Assembly: GCA_003427395.1 (NCBI GenBank) | Contig: BFEA01000618.1 | Location: 501,393-534,971 of the forward strand | DNA from: Chara braunii | Taxonomy: Eukaryota > Streptophyta > Charophyceae > Charales > Characeae | DNA length: 33,579 nucleotides | Direction: 5' to 3' | The notes under the pieces: generated by a model | What the model was told of the DNA's origin: nothing | Seen by the model: the letters and a program-made list of their open reading frames with translations, nothing else | The model's database searches: none | Position numbers and translations under genes: made by a program | Part shown: positions 7,710 to 18,104 of the stretch, piece after piece | Layout of the letters: each line of letters opens with the position of its first letter | How positions within the stretch are numbered: the first letter of the stretch is position 1

Positions 7710-10560
7710 GCGACAAGGAGAGAATGGACTTCAAACAAGGGCAGCAGTCTGGGAACCCAGCCATCCCAAGCTACGTCACAGTCAACAACGACTAACGGAG
7801 CCAGAATGGTCAAACCTCGCACGCTAGGGCAGAGGGCCATGAAATTTTTGTTGGAAAAAACAAAAATTACAGCAGAAATCAAGGTCACGAAGGAAATGCT
7901 CAAGGGAGAAGGGGAGAAGGAGGAAGAGGTGGACGTGTGGGAATACCCAGAGGAGAATATCCCATCGCTCAACGAGTTGTACGAAAAACACGCTGTCCTT
8001 TTTAATTTCTCCGGTAAAAACTGAGATCTCTCGCTGAATGAAAAGCGCAGATGGGTGATGGATAGGCTGCGAGCATTGGAAAGTGTACCAGGATGCGAAG
8101 CAGAGGTTTCATATCATAAGAGGGGGAGGTATACGGTAATGATTCTATGTGTCGATCCAACCTATGCGCAGTACCTACTCTCCATTGGGTCGCTGAAGTG
8201 CAAGGGGGCAGTGGTAACTGTGCAACCATGGAAACCCCCACGGCCACCTCAGGCAGAGGCTTCAAGGCACCGACAGTCGATGATGAGGAGTCGTTTTTGA
8301 GTCCAATTCGACAATCTGTCAGAAGGCATGCACAGCTTCATACAAAAGAGGCTGACGGAGGAATACCCTAATAACCCCATTATTGATTGGCTCCCAGCCA
8401 ACGCGGATTTTCTCGCACCCAATCACGATTCGCGGGTGGCATGTTTGGAAGTCCAATCAGGTGCACCACCAAAGTTTCCGGAGCAGTGGATCTTCAAGAA
8501 GAGTGGACAGAGGATCACCATCTTCGTCTCGACAAAAACAAACCCCTTTTGCTTTAAGTGCAGGGGGCGAGGTCACTTGGGAGCAGGCAATAAACAAGCA
8601 CGGCTGCGTCAGTCAATTTTGGAAGAATGCGAAAGCAAGCCAGGGGTTTGGTACATAAACTCAGCGCAGTACAGAGGATGCATTTTCGACGACAACCTGG
8701 AATCACCAAAGTGCGTGTGGGTCCTATAGAACACACCAACAGTCAAGTTGAGCATCTACCCACCTTACGACAACAGGTGGCGGCAGACAGGCACCAAAAG
8801 GATGGAGGAAAAGGAAACAGGGTACCTGATCAAACCAATGTTAGATGAATCAATGATCCAGGATGACCAGCAAAGGATGCACACCATGGACGAGCTTCAC
8901 TTGGTTGGGAAAACGACGTAGCAAGCCTTTCTCGAGAACCTCAAAGCCAGGAATCAACATCAAGAACAGCAGAAGAGCCAAAAGGAAAGTGTCGATGAAC
9001 TCTGGGAGGAGGAAGGGGAGAACATGGAGTGCGAGGAGGGAGAGGGAAGGAATACAAGTGGAGAAAGCTCTTTCCTCAAAAGGAAGGAGCTGTCTGGAGA
9101 CTCGGAAGGAGTGGACCAACAGAAACAATAGAATCCACACAGCAAGAGGTTGCAGCCAGGCAGCAGGGGCGAACGGGAGGAAGGGAGTCAAACGTCTGGA
9201 TTAGCGGACACTAGTATATAGAAAGACAAGGCAACAAGCCAGCAAATAGGGTCGGAAGCCAGTGGGCCCGAAGGAGAATCAATGGACATCTCCCGGGAGC
9301 CTACCTCAACGGAGGCACCCACAGAGGATAAGGGGGGCAAAAGGAGGTATATGCACAACCACGAAAACATGACGGACGAAGAGATTGAACAGGCGGAGGA
9401 GGATCAGAGCGACTCCGCAGCGGACGCAGACCTGGAGGACTCATCAGAGGAGAACGGCGGGAATGGATACTCAAACGATGAAGAATACACACTCGAACAG
9501 TGGATACAAACGGTGGAACAACTGGAATGGGGACGAACGATAGAGTGCGAGATCAGGCTGGCCTACCACAAGAACTTAAGGAACCTAAAGCAGGCCACCC
9601 AGGTGGCGGAGGACATCACCACAGAAAACCGCTTTGAATTGCTGAACAAGGAAGAGGAGATAAACGAGTTTGATGCGACTTAGTACGCAAGGAAAGCTCG
9701 CCTCAACAAGAATGACATTCATATCCAGGATGAAGAGTTCAGCAGGTGCTTTCAATGGCCTAAGACTTACCACAACAAGAGCAACAAATCTAGCAACAGA
9801 AAGCGGAAAGCGCATGTAGAGGAAGAACAGGTAAGCAAGGTGGAACGGGTACACAACACACAGGACCAACAAATGGAAGAGGTAGAGCAGCAGGAGGAGC
9901 AGGATGAAGGGGAGGCAAAGCAAGATCTGCAGAGGCAGGAGGCGATTCTGGAAGCCCAAGTTAATGTCCTGAAGGATGAGAACAGGGAGTTCGAAGAAGC
10001 AAACATAAACTTGCAAAGATAGCTCAGGGACAACAAAAAGAGATCGAAGCAGTGGCGAGATTGGAGGCAAGGAATGGAGTCAGACGAAGGGTAATTCTTT
10101 TGTGCCGATGGAATGAGCAACATGCCAACTGGGACGTGGCAATACACCGCTCGCTCCAACTGGGCACTGCACCAGTAAGCGCTTGCACAGGAAAGGACTT
10201 GCAGAACCTCATCGGAGAGGACCTGCCTAAGCGAGCATACGTGTTAGGGGAGAGGAAGGAAGCCACAATGGCAGGGATGGACACAGGGGGAGAGGGCGAA
10301 CTGGCGGGCTTCAGACCGATACTCATGCAATTACAGGCCAAAGCAGAGTTGAGGGAAGGCTTGATATGGATGCCCTGGCAGGTGGTGGAAACAATCCCAT
10401 ACGGACTGCTAGGAGGGGAAGTGGCGGCGGAATGGGTAGCCAGAAGTGCAGCAATTGCAGTCAAAAGGGACGCCTTTGCTTGGAAGCCAGAATTCTTGTA
10501 GGAAAAGATAGCACAAAAATCATCAGAAATGACCTGGTTGTGGTAGGATCTTAAAGAAAT
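7710..10560 (+). pseudogene. LINE ORF1 protein (DUF4283-like / CCHC), broken by stops
   Basis: One reading frame (codons starting at positions divisible by 3) can be followed from 7710 to 10022, interrupted only by stops: TGA 8022 and 8298; TAG 8727, 8919, 9129, 9219, 9681 and 10020. A shift near 10030 then moves it to another frame, which continues to about 10560 with TAG at 10499 and 10544. The segment 7920-8545 resembles the DUF4283 domain of plant LINE ORF1 proteins. CFKCRGRGH at 8550-8576 is the first part of a CCHC knuckle whose last Cys is missing. An acidic, Glu/Gln-rich spacer (8800-9480) and a coiled coil (9840-10050) follow. The C-terminal part (10300-10560, containing REGLIWMPW) matches 20202-20444 of the minus-strand LINE. 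The likely role is RNA binding in the LINE RNP. At roughly 930 codons it is long for an ORF1. Confidence 0.7.
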
Positions 10561-10601
10561 GAAGCACATGGGAAACGAAGGACCACGCTGGCTCACATCT
10601 A

Positions 10602-11811
10602 ATGGTGGAGGGAGGGGAACGAAGATCAAAGAAGAAAACGAAGAGAGACCAAGTAAACCTGACAACCCCGAAACTCAGGATTACCACATGGAACGTGAAC
10701 GGGCTGGCGGGCGTTCTGGGCAACTAGGACAAGTGGAATAACGTCACAAAATACACAAGATGGCTTGATAACTCCCCACTTGACTTCATCTGCCTCCAAG
10801 AAACTCACCTCACAGAATCTCAAGAGCACCAACAAACGAGGAGCAGACTAACACAAAGGCTACTTCGGGTAAAAGAGGGATGGTGGGCACCAGTAGTCAG
10901 ACCACATTCAACAGGAGCGGCCATTCTGCGGAATAGCAACTCAGCAGCGGAAGGGAAGATAATTGTGAGAGATACATTGGTGGATACAACAGAAGGAAGA
11001 TGGGTAAAGGTCAAAAGGAAGATAGGTAAAGGTCAATTTCGACTTCCACGACGAGCCACATACACTGTTGGCAGTTTATTGCCCCAATGGATGCCAGCGA
11101 AGGAGGACTACAGTGGAGCGCAGACAAGAGCTACTAGATTCGGACAGGCACCTGATAGTAGTGGGAGACTGGAATGTCGCCTTAGACCCCAGCCTAGATA
11201 GAATGTCAGTAGCAAGCAGACACTGGGATGAAGGAGCGGGAGAGGAGGCCCTGCCAATCCACAGTATGATGACAAGCAGGGACCTAGTAGGCCCCTACTG
11301 GCTGCACTTCCCGAAGGAAAAGCAGTTTACATACCTTAAAAGGAACTGTAGCCAACACATGTCAACGTCAAGAATCGACTACTTTCTAATCTCGCCAGGA
11401 ATAATGGGCATGATACAAACGGTGGGCATAGGAGACTTACCCTATGTGACAGGCTTGGATCACAAGCCTATCTTTCTCCACCTAATCATAGATAAACAAG
11501 TCAAGAGGGGGAAGAGTTTCTATAAATTAAACAACTCTCTGATGCGTACTACGGAAATGAGACAGGCCGTTCTACAAGTCCGTCAGACACATAATCCGGA
11601 GACGTAGGCCTTTCCAGAGTTGCTTATAGCCCTATCCAAAGCTTCTGAGGGGGTGGCCAAGCGGATGGCAGCGAAGAGGAGGGAGAGAGAACAGGTACTA
11701 ATGCAAGCAATGAGGGTAGCAGAGCGAAACATCATTAGGTGTCCAGGGGTAGCTATGTAAGAAAGGAAGTTAGAGGTAGCGAGGGAGGAGTTAGCAGAGT
11801 GGGAGCGCTGA
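10602..11811 (+). pseudogene. LINE ORF2, AP-endonuclease-like domain (broken)
   Basis: The frame starts at the ATG at 10602, inside the end of ORF1 in a different frame, so the two ORFs overlapped. Motifs of the exonuclease-endonuclease-phosphatase fold appear in order: TWNVNGL (from 10689), CLQETH (near 10789), GDWN (near 11167), SRIDYF (near 11371) and GLDHKP (near 11455). This nuclease nicks target DNA to prime reverse transcription. Breaks: TAG 10725, a 22-bp duplication at 11003-11036 that shifts the frame, TAG 11605, TAA 11758 and TGA 11809. All the catalytic motifs I can see are still present, so the loss is through frame breaks rather than active-site change. Confidence 0.8.
11003..11036 (+). 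repeat. 22-bp tandem duplication inside the endonuclease frame
   Basis: GGTAAAGGTCAA occurs at 11003-11014 and again at 11025-11036, with GGAAGAT upstream of both. The 22-nt step is not a multiple of three and moves the reading frame exactly where the endonuclease changes frame. Confidence 0.85.
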
Positions 11812-11830
11812 AGACTGCGCGGTCTGCAAA

Positions 11831-14128
11831 ATGAGGGTCAGGGTAAGGGAGTGGGAAGAAGAGGAGCGAATGACCAAATTCTTCTTTCAAAAAATCAAAT
11901 CCAGAGGAAGGAATGCCCTGATAGATAAACTGGAGGGACCGCAAGGACCAACGTCTGCCATAGAGGAGATGGTCCAAGTCGCTCATGATTTTTATAGCAA
12001 GCTGTACGCAACAAGGGAAGCCAAGCACCCAAGACATCAAATGTAGGAGGCACGCTCCAAATTTTTGTTCCATCTTGAGCCTACGATCTCCCAACAACAA
12101 GCGGCTAAGCTCGACGCCCCCTTTACATAGGAGGAGTTATGGAAGGCATTAAAGGCAATGGCGCCAAACAAAACGCCAGGAAAAGATGGACTGACCAGGG
12201 GGTTCTGGTTGGAGTATTGGCCAATCCTAGGTGAGGAGTATCTAGCATGCTTGGAGCAAGCGTGGCAAGAAGAAGGACTAGGACAGGACCCGACAACGGG
12301 AATAGTCACGTTATTGTACAAGAAAGGAAACCCAGTAGACAGTCGCAACTACAGACCAATAACTCTACTCACACTGACCCACAAGATAGTAGCAAAAGTT
12401 CTAGCTAACCGACTCACAACAATCACCGCGAGATGTTTTCACTTGGACCAGACGGGGTTTATACCAGGACGTTTCATATTAGGCAATGTCATAACACTAA
12501 CTGAGTCCGTTCGTTACATAAAGGACAAGAGAATTAACGCAGCAATACTTTTCTTTGACTTTGAAAAGGTGTATGATCAAGTCAGTTGGCCCTTTTTGCA
12601 GCAATGCATGGAGAAGATGGGAGTAGGGCCCAACTTTCGGAAATGGATTAGAGTCCTCTACAACGATGCTCACGGGCAAGTCCAGGTTAATGGCTACTTA
12701 TCAACGAGATATAGGATGTCACGATCGGTCAGACAGGGAGACCCCCTGGCGGCACCAATCTTCCTATTCATAATGGAAGCAGTGGCATCCTTTTTGCGAA
12801 AAGATCTATCAATACAGCGACTTACAGCGGAACTAGACCGGCAAGGACATCTTATCCAGTTGCCTACGACTCTCCTCTTTGCAGACGACCTCACAGTACT
12901 AATAAGAGCATCAGACTCATCCTTTCAAGCTCTAACGCGGGCGATGGAGGCTTTCCACCTAGCATATGAGATGAAGATCAATTGGCCGAAGACCGTAGGC
13001 GGATGGCTAGCAAACCAGGAAGAAGAGGCTGTAGACCCAGTCACAAGCCAAGAAGGACTGCAATGGAAGCCAGCACATATCTCGCTGAGATACCTAGGGG
13101 TTAAAATCACAGAAGCCGGGCTACATCACTCGATGGCAGCCGATCTCATGTCCAAAATCCTAGCAAAACTGGGGGCTTGGTCAGCGGTTTACACTTCAAT
13201 CTTCGACAGGGCGCTGATTCTGAACACCTCCATCTTTTCCATTTTATGGTACGCTGCGCTCCAAACGAAATGGGTCGTTAAATTAATATCCCATCAAAAG
13301 CTACCCTGGACAACGTTGGCGCTACATAGGATCAGACAAATAGCCAAATATAAAACGCCAACGAATATGTCGGGGCAGTTCTGGATCATGTGCAGCACTT
13401 GGGCCAAGGTGGGTCGAGGGGAGGGCGGTAGAGCGGGTACAGAGGAAGGACCTAGGGTTGTGTCGTATTGGGGTCAAATGCTGAAGCTGTGGAAGGACAT
13501 ATTCCCGACGAAGGTAAGGGAGCCACACACGAGAGAAGAAGTTCTCCGCCAACTGTTATTCTGCAATTCAAGTATCAAGGATGCACAGGGGAAACCATTA
13601 ACACTCTCAACCAAGGATACTAAGTGGGGGACGTGGTTAGAGCACGGGGTATGGCAGGTAAAGCATTTATGGGCAGAGGGGGAAAGGCGGTGGAAGACTG
13701 TCGGGGAACTAAGGACAGACCTAAGGGGATGCCACAGACTATCTGAGAACCTCAAGGTCCTTATGGAGGCCATCCCACAAGGGTGGACAGAGTTATTACG
13801 GAGAGGAGCACAATGGGGCCTGGGAGACTGGGCTACATGGCAATGCGACGAGGAACCAGGGGAAGCCTTCGGAATATGGGACCAAGAGCCCACAAGAAGG
13901 GAATGGCTGCATGCGGACATGTATACTATCACAAATCCGGGAAGCACCACTTGCCTACTGGATCGGGACTCCAAAACGCCAATCACTATTCAAAAACAGC
14001 ACCTGCATAAAGTAAGAGTGCTAGAGACAGAAGACTTCACAATATTCTACCCATCCACCCCGGTGGAAGATCTGGAGGTAGACCCAGGGGAGTGGGCGTG
14101 GAAAATCAGAAGTGGAAGAACGGGATGA
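11831..14128 (+). pseudogene. LINE ORF2, reverse transcriptase domain
   Basis: This frame holds the pre-RT linker (WEEEERMTKFFFQKIK near 11846), two TAG stops (12044 and 12128), then an unbroken 656-codon run from 12158. RT motifs in order: PNKTPGKDG (near 12161), YRPITLL (near 12351), FFDFEKVYD (near 12550; the usual Ala after Lys is Val), RQGDPL (near 12730), catalytic FADD (12878-12889) and YLGVKI (near 13090). The RT core is intact with its catalytic pair, so this is the best-preserved coding piece in the window. The frame ends at 14128 because of a shift; the zf-RVT part continues in another frame. It is an L1-type non-LTR RT by motif content. Confidence 0.9.
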
Positions 14129-14886
14129 ACAGAAGAGTCAACATTTTGCACTACGCCACTCAAATCGGGTACAGACTGAGAAGGAGATCTCACCCCCTCA
14201 CGGCGCCGCTGTCGAAGTGATGGAAGAACAGGGTAGGGGTGCCACCGAACCACCTACCCAAAATACCATGGGCATTGATCAACACAATACGCCTGGGCAG
14301 AGTCAGAAGTATGCAGTGGTTAATAGCCCATGTGGCCCTTCCGGTGAACGCATGGTTAAACGAAAGGAGAAGTCAAGCCTAGAGGGACCCGGCCAATGCA
14401 CTGTGCACAGTATGCCAAGCAGGGACCCAAGAGACAATGTTACACTGCCTGTTGAAATGCGCAGAGGCGTATGGTATTTGGGAGGAAGTTAAGACTATCT
14501 GGAGCCACTTCTCACAGGCGCCGTTTCCAACACGGACGACCACCTTACTGCTGGGACTCGACCTCCCTAGCCAATGGCAACCATTTGAGAAGCAAATGTT
14601 CCAACTGTTTAGACAATACAGCCTCTGGACTATTTGGAAACGAAGAAGCCAAATCACTATAGAAAAGCGGTTAATGCATAGGCAGGAGGCAAAGGAGATT
14701 CACCTCACCCTAATCGAAACTGACCTGCGAGCACAATGGAAGAGGGTGAGGAGACAAAGCCAGCAACATCCAGAACAGGTGAATGAATACAGAACTCGTT
14801 ATGTCCAGAACGTGCTGGGGCAAGAGGCGGTAGCTAATATTCAGGGCGAGAAGCTGGTTTTTAAATGGAGAATGGTAAGACAGTGA
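14125..14886 (+). pseudogene. LINE ORF2 C-terminus, zf-RVT zinc-binding domain
   Basis: The frame continues ORF2 after a frameshift at about 14100-14128 and is broken by TGA 14218 and TAG 14380. The segment CTVCQAGTQETMLHCLLKC (14404-14460) followed by a conserved Trp a few residues on matches the C-x2-C...H...C layout of the reverse-transcriptase zinc-binding domain of plant L1 elements. A basic, Gln/Arg-rich tail follows and ends with TGA at 14884. This stop is probably the true end of ORF2. Confidence 0.8.
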
Positions 14887-14926
14887 GAGGAGAAGATGAG
14901 GTGACGAAGGCAAAAGGAAAGGGGAA

Positions 14927-14958
14927 CAACAGTAGTAGAGGGTAAGACCCTACTGTTG
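14927..14958 (+). repeat. Hairpin in the LINE 3' region
   Basis: CAACAGTAG (14927-14935) pairs with CTACTGTTG (14950-14958), with an extra GGG/CCC after a 4-nt bulge. A stem-loop near the 3' end is known to be the RT recognition site in some LINEs; here that role is only inference. Confidence 0.55.
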
Positions 14959-14998
14959 CTACTCCTCATTCCCTTTGCTACGGCCTTCTCATCCTTTT

Positions 14999-15373
14999 CT
15001 TTTAAACTGGATTAACAAAATGACAAAACAACAAAAACAAGGGAACCTGCCTTCTATGTTTCCACCCATCCTCACTTTGAGCCCTGGAACCGACCGCTGT
15101 TGCTCGTCTTTCCCATCACCTCCTTTCTGTCCGCACTCCTTAAAACCTAAACCCAGGAACCGACCGCTGTTGCTCATCTTTCCCATTACCTCCGACATCA
15201 CAGTAGGGTTTAGGTTTTAAGGAGTGCGGACAGAAAGGAGGTGATGTCAGAGGTAATGGGAAAGACGAGCAACATCGGTCGGTTCCAAGGCTCAAAGTGA
15301 GGATGGGTGGAAACATAGAAGGCAGGTTCCCTTGTATTTGTCGTTTTGTCATTTTGTTAATCCAGTTTAAAAG
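14999..15373. repeat. Large foldback palindrome (about 160-bp arms)
   Basis: The left arm (14999-15154) is the near-exact reverse complement of the right arm (15206-15373), which has a 12-nt insertion. The 51-nt spacer is itself a partial third copy in left-arm orientation. Both inner ends carry a telomere-like word (CCTAAACCC / GGGTTTAGG). Transcribed, it would form a long hairpin. The short open frames inside are mirror images of each other and are not genes. Confidence 0.93.
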
Positions 15374-15408
15374 GAGGCTGGGAATCCCTCCACATCAACA
15401 CGGATGAT

Positions 15409-15487
15409 TGGGACTTTGTCGTCTGGGTACTTCCAAAAAACAAAAACAAAAACACTGATTTGGAAGTACCCAGACGACAAAGTCCCA
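15409..15487. repeat. Second palindrome, 29-bp perfect arms
   Basis: 15409-15437 is the exact reverse complement of 15459-15487, with a 21-nt A-rich loop. The right arm is coding sequence of the LINE ORF1 fragment that follows; the left arm is an inverted copy of it. Confidence 0.95.
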
Positions 15488-16376
15488 GAATTTGACGAAC
15501 TGCACGAAAATCATGTAGTTGTATTCAACTTTGCAAAAAGTGGTGCAGATCTGATGCCAGCGGAAAAACGGAAATGGATCACTGCAACAATCAATAAGGA
15601 AGACAAATTAAAAGTTGCAAAAAATTCCTTTACCTTGATGAGCCTGGGCCGCACAAATTAAAGTGATCTTCAACTCTGAAGATCACGCACAGATTGCAGC
15701 GGAGATGAAATCCAGGAACTGTAATGGCTCAATTTGCACGATCTCCCATTGGGAAAAGCAAACAAATACAAGGCCCAACCCATCCTTCTCAGTTTCGTAC
15801 AAGCGAACACTGTTGAAATAAAAAATTTCGGTGGAATTCGATAGGATTGATCCGGGGTACCGCGGGCTGGTGGTGGACAGACACGAGAAACAGTATCCGG
15901 CCCAATAAAATCCTCAAATGGATCATATTGACGCCGGACTTATTATCCCCACACTCGGGTACAATGACGGCGACGACCCGTCGGTATTCCCTTCAGAGTG
16001 GATACTTCATATCAATGGCAGGGAGGTAGAAATGATTGTCTCAGCTAAAGCATCGCCCATTTGCTTCAGATGCAGAGAAAGGGGACATGTAGGGTCTGAC
16101 CGTGCATGTCCGAAGTTTGCAAAACAACAAAGGGAAAGAAAACTTCATCCCAACATGTTGGTTTAGGTGGAGGATGCTCCGGGTACCTGGTACATTGAAG
16201 ACCCAACCTATGACAATTGGGTTTTTTATGACAACTTGGATGAGCCGGAGTGGGTCTGGCATTTCACAGACAAGGAACCAGCATCCGGAAAGCCAGACAT
16301 CTTCCCACCTTCATGTGACGTTCAACCTCACGCCCTGTGCTGCCTTCCGTTCAGAGTGGTTAGTTGCGCGGAATAG
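15455..16376 (+). pseudogene. Second LINE, ORF1 fragment (DUF4283-like / CCHC)
   Basis: Starting at IWKYPDDKVPEFDELHENH, the translation aligns with the first LINE's ORF1 from about 7935 (VWEYPEENIPSLNELYEKH). Frame breaks lie between 15661 and 15918. The frame from 15918 holds SEWILHINGREVEMIVSAK and then a complete knuckle, CFRCRERGHVGSDRAC (16062-16109). This has six residues between His and the last Cys rather than the usual four. A TAG at 16164 is followed by the same post-knuckle block (PGTWY, YDNLD) as the first LINE. The fragment stops at about 16376 with no ORF2, so it is a truncated, older relative. A 10-bp hairpin (15663-15672 with 15677-15686) lies inside. Confidence 0.75.
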
Positions 16377-17471
16377 GCCCTGAAAGACAACAAAAATGGG
16401 GTGTGCCAAGGATTTGTGGAAAATTGAGTGTGGAGAAACAGACAGAACTGAAGTCCCACCGTGTGGTTCTGGTTTAGTGAGAAAGGGTCATCGCCACGTG
16501 AGAAGGGAACAAACATGCATAATTTTCAAACATCCATTCAATCCAAAAAGTATTGTTGAACCTTCGCTTGGGCTACTGACCCTCTTTTAGAATGGAAGGG
16601 CGAAGGCACGCACGCGGGATCTCGTTTTCGAATCAGATCCCGACGCCGCTCATTACAAAGCTCGGAATCCGACGTGGATGGCCTCAACCGGGCTGCACGT
16701 TCCTTGGGTTCGTCTTCGCCACGTGTTCCGCAGTGGAACCCCCTTTTCCGATAATGCTCGATGCGGCGACAATCGCTCCACAGAGTGCTGGGCCAGTGGG
16801 TTGCTACCGCCACCCACGGGATGATGATCAAGTCGTTAAAAGGCAATAACAGTGAGTACGGAGGGAAGCGAGTATCAATAATGACAAAACCAGCTCCTAC
16901 GAATCCAAAGCACCTTGTCTCAGGTGGAAAATAATAGTGTCCGCCGATCGTGGCAACGCCTTCCGGTACGTCCCACTCGCGTACACGTATCCTTTGCTTG
17001 TAAGGGAATGGTCGCGATGGGGATGCGGGGAGTCGGCACCCAAACGGGTTGGAACAATCGGTCCACAATGCACGAGCAAATTCTGATTACGGGAGTTTAC
17101 CCAATTGATTGTTCATTCACAAAAGTAATCAGTTGTGATGCTATAGACTTTATTGCATTTTAATGATTTTATCCATCCTGCGAACCGAATCAAAAAGAAA
17201 AGTGTGAGTTCGCTCCAATCACAACAACAATCACCATTCATCAAGGGAGTGACAAACATGCATTCTCATGACCTCGGTGGGATGTTTACTTAGTTAGCTC
17301 AATCGATACATATGCGCATCAAATCTCACATATAAGATCCTTCAGATGTTTGGCCAACCTCCTTATTTGCCCTACGCCCTCTCGCTTACTACAGTTCACA
17401 AGTCGTCATGCGGCGCACTTAACGATTCAATTTCCATTCAATGAATATTGGCGCGCCGAGCGGCCTCTTTA
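16377..17471. other. Unassigned DNA
   Basis: Open frames exist on both strands (the longest is 16538-17068, minus, 176 codons) but overlap and show no domain, repeat or signal. Composition is balanced and unlike the LINEs, so this may be host intergenic DNA. I see no RNA gene or element end here. Confidence 0.4.
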
Positions 17472-17730
17472 GCGATTGCAGATCTTCCTCGCAACGACGG
17501 AGCGCCTGAGTGATGGCAAGCGATTGTGAATCCTCCATGCGATGTCGAAGCTTCTTAACAATGGCAAACTCCTCAGCGATGGTGAAGCTCTTTAGGGGCT
17601 ATGGATATTCCCCGCGATGCCGTAGCTTCTGAGCGATGACAGAGTTCTCTGGTGTTGGCGAATCTTTCCAGCGACAAGGAGACTCACTCGGCGATGGCGA
17701 GGCTTCCCACCGATGCCAAGCAATGGCGAG
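17472..17730. repeat. Degenerate 19-bp minisatellite
   Basis: About 13 units of a 19-bp repeat with approximate consensus GCGATGGCGAAGCTTCTCA. Clear units are 17472-17490, 17491-17509, 17520-17538, 17539-17557, 17576-17594, 17614-17632, 17633-17651, 17652-17670 and 17671-17689. One unit is 18 bp, one about 21 bp, and one is a 10-nt partial. The units have diverged well beyond a young array. A 19-nt period is not compatible with a repeated peptide. Confidence 0.8.
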
Positions 17731-18104
17731 GCGCTAGCGTGCCGGGAACACCACATGGGCCCCACGCAGGTTCCTACCTTCAACCGCCAGGCCAATGTTT
17801 AGTTTGTGCATCCTCTGCAGCTGCTCGCAGCCATCAGGCCGACAGGCAACCAACCCTGCCGTTCATCAACCCACCGAGCGGTGGACACTTCCACCGCGGC
17901 ATCCATCCCATAGCAGTGAAACAAGCAGGATGGCCTCCAGGCGATCCCACGGGAGTCCACCTGAAGTCCTCCTGTGACAAGCAGGGAGGCAGGCCGATAG
18001 AAATCCGCGTAAGGAGCCGGTCAACCAAACAAGCGAGGTGACTTGTCTCGTCTCCACAGCAGGTAAGGATGTTGGCCGGGGTCGGCAAGGCAAGCTTGCC
18101 CACC
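17731..18104. other. Unassigned DNA up to the LINE break
   Basis: There are open frames on both strands with no recognisable domain. It meets the minus-strand LINE abruptly at about 18105, where the RT homology ends after MEKMAVG. Confidence 0.4.

Larger units (their letters stand above)
7150..14960 (+). mobile_element. Near full-length L1-type LINE, inactivated
   Basis: The order of parts is: purine-rich leader, long ORF1 (DUF4283-like domain, CCHC knuckle, acidic spacer, coiled coil, C-terminal conserved domain), ORF2 with AP-endonuclease-like nuclease, reverse transcriptase and zf-RVT, then a short 3' region with a hairpin. This order is that of plant L1-type non-LTR retrotransposons, which copy themselves by target-primed reverse transcription. 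ORF1 is unusually long. Many in-frame stops and a few frameshifts make it non-functional. Both ends are approximate: no target duplication or poly(A) tail could be identified. Confidence 0.85.

Noticed and set aside
13474-13986. 170-codon minus-strand frame inside the LINE RT region
   Set aside because: It is the antisense shadow of the well-supported ORF2 frame.
14989-15352. Mirror-image short frames on both strands
   Set aside because: They translate the two arms of the palindrome and are not genes.
16538-17068. 176-codon minus-strand open frame
   Set aside because: It overlaps several plus-strand frames, has no motif, and its composition does not favour either strand.
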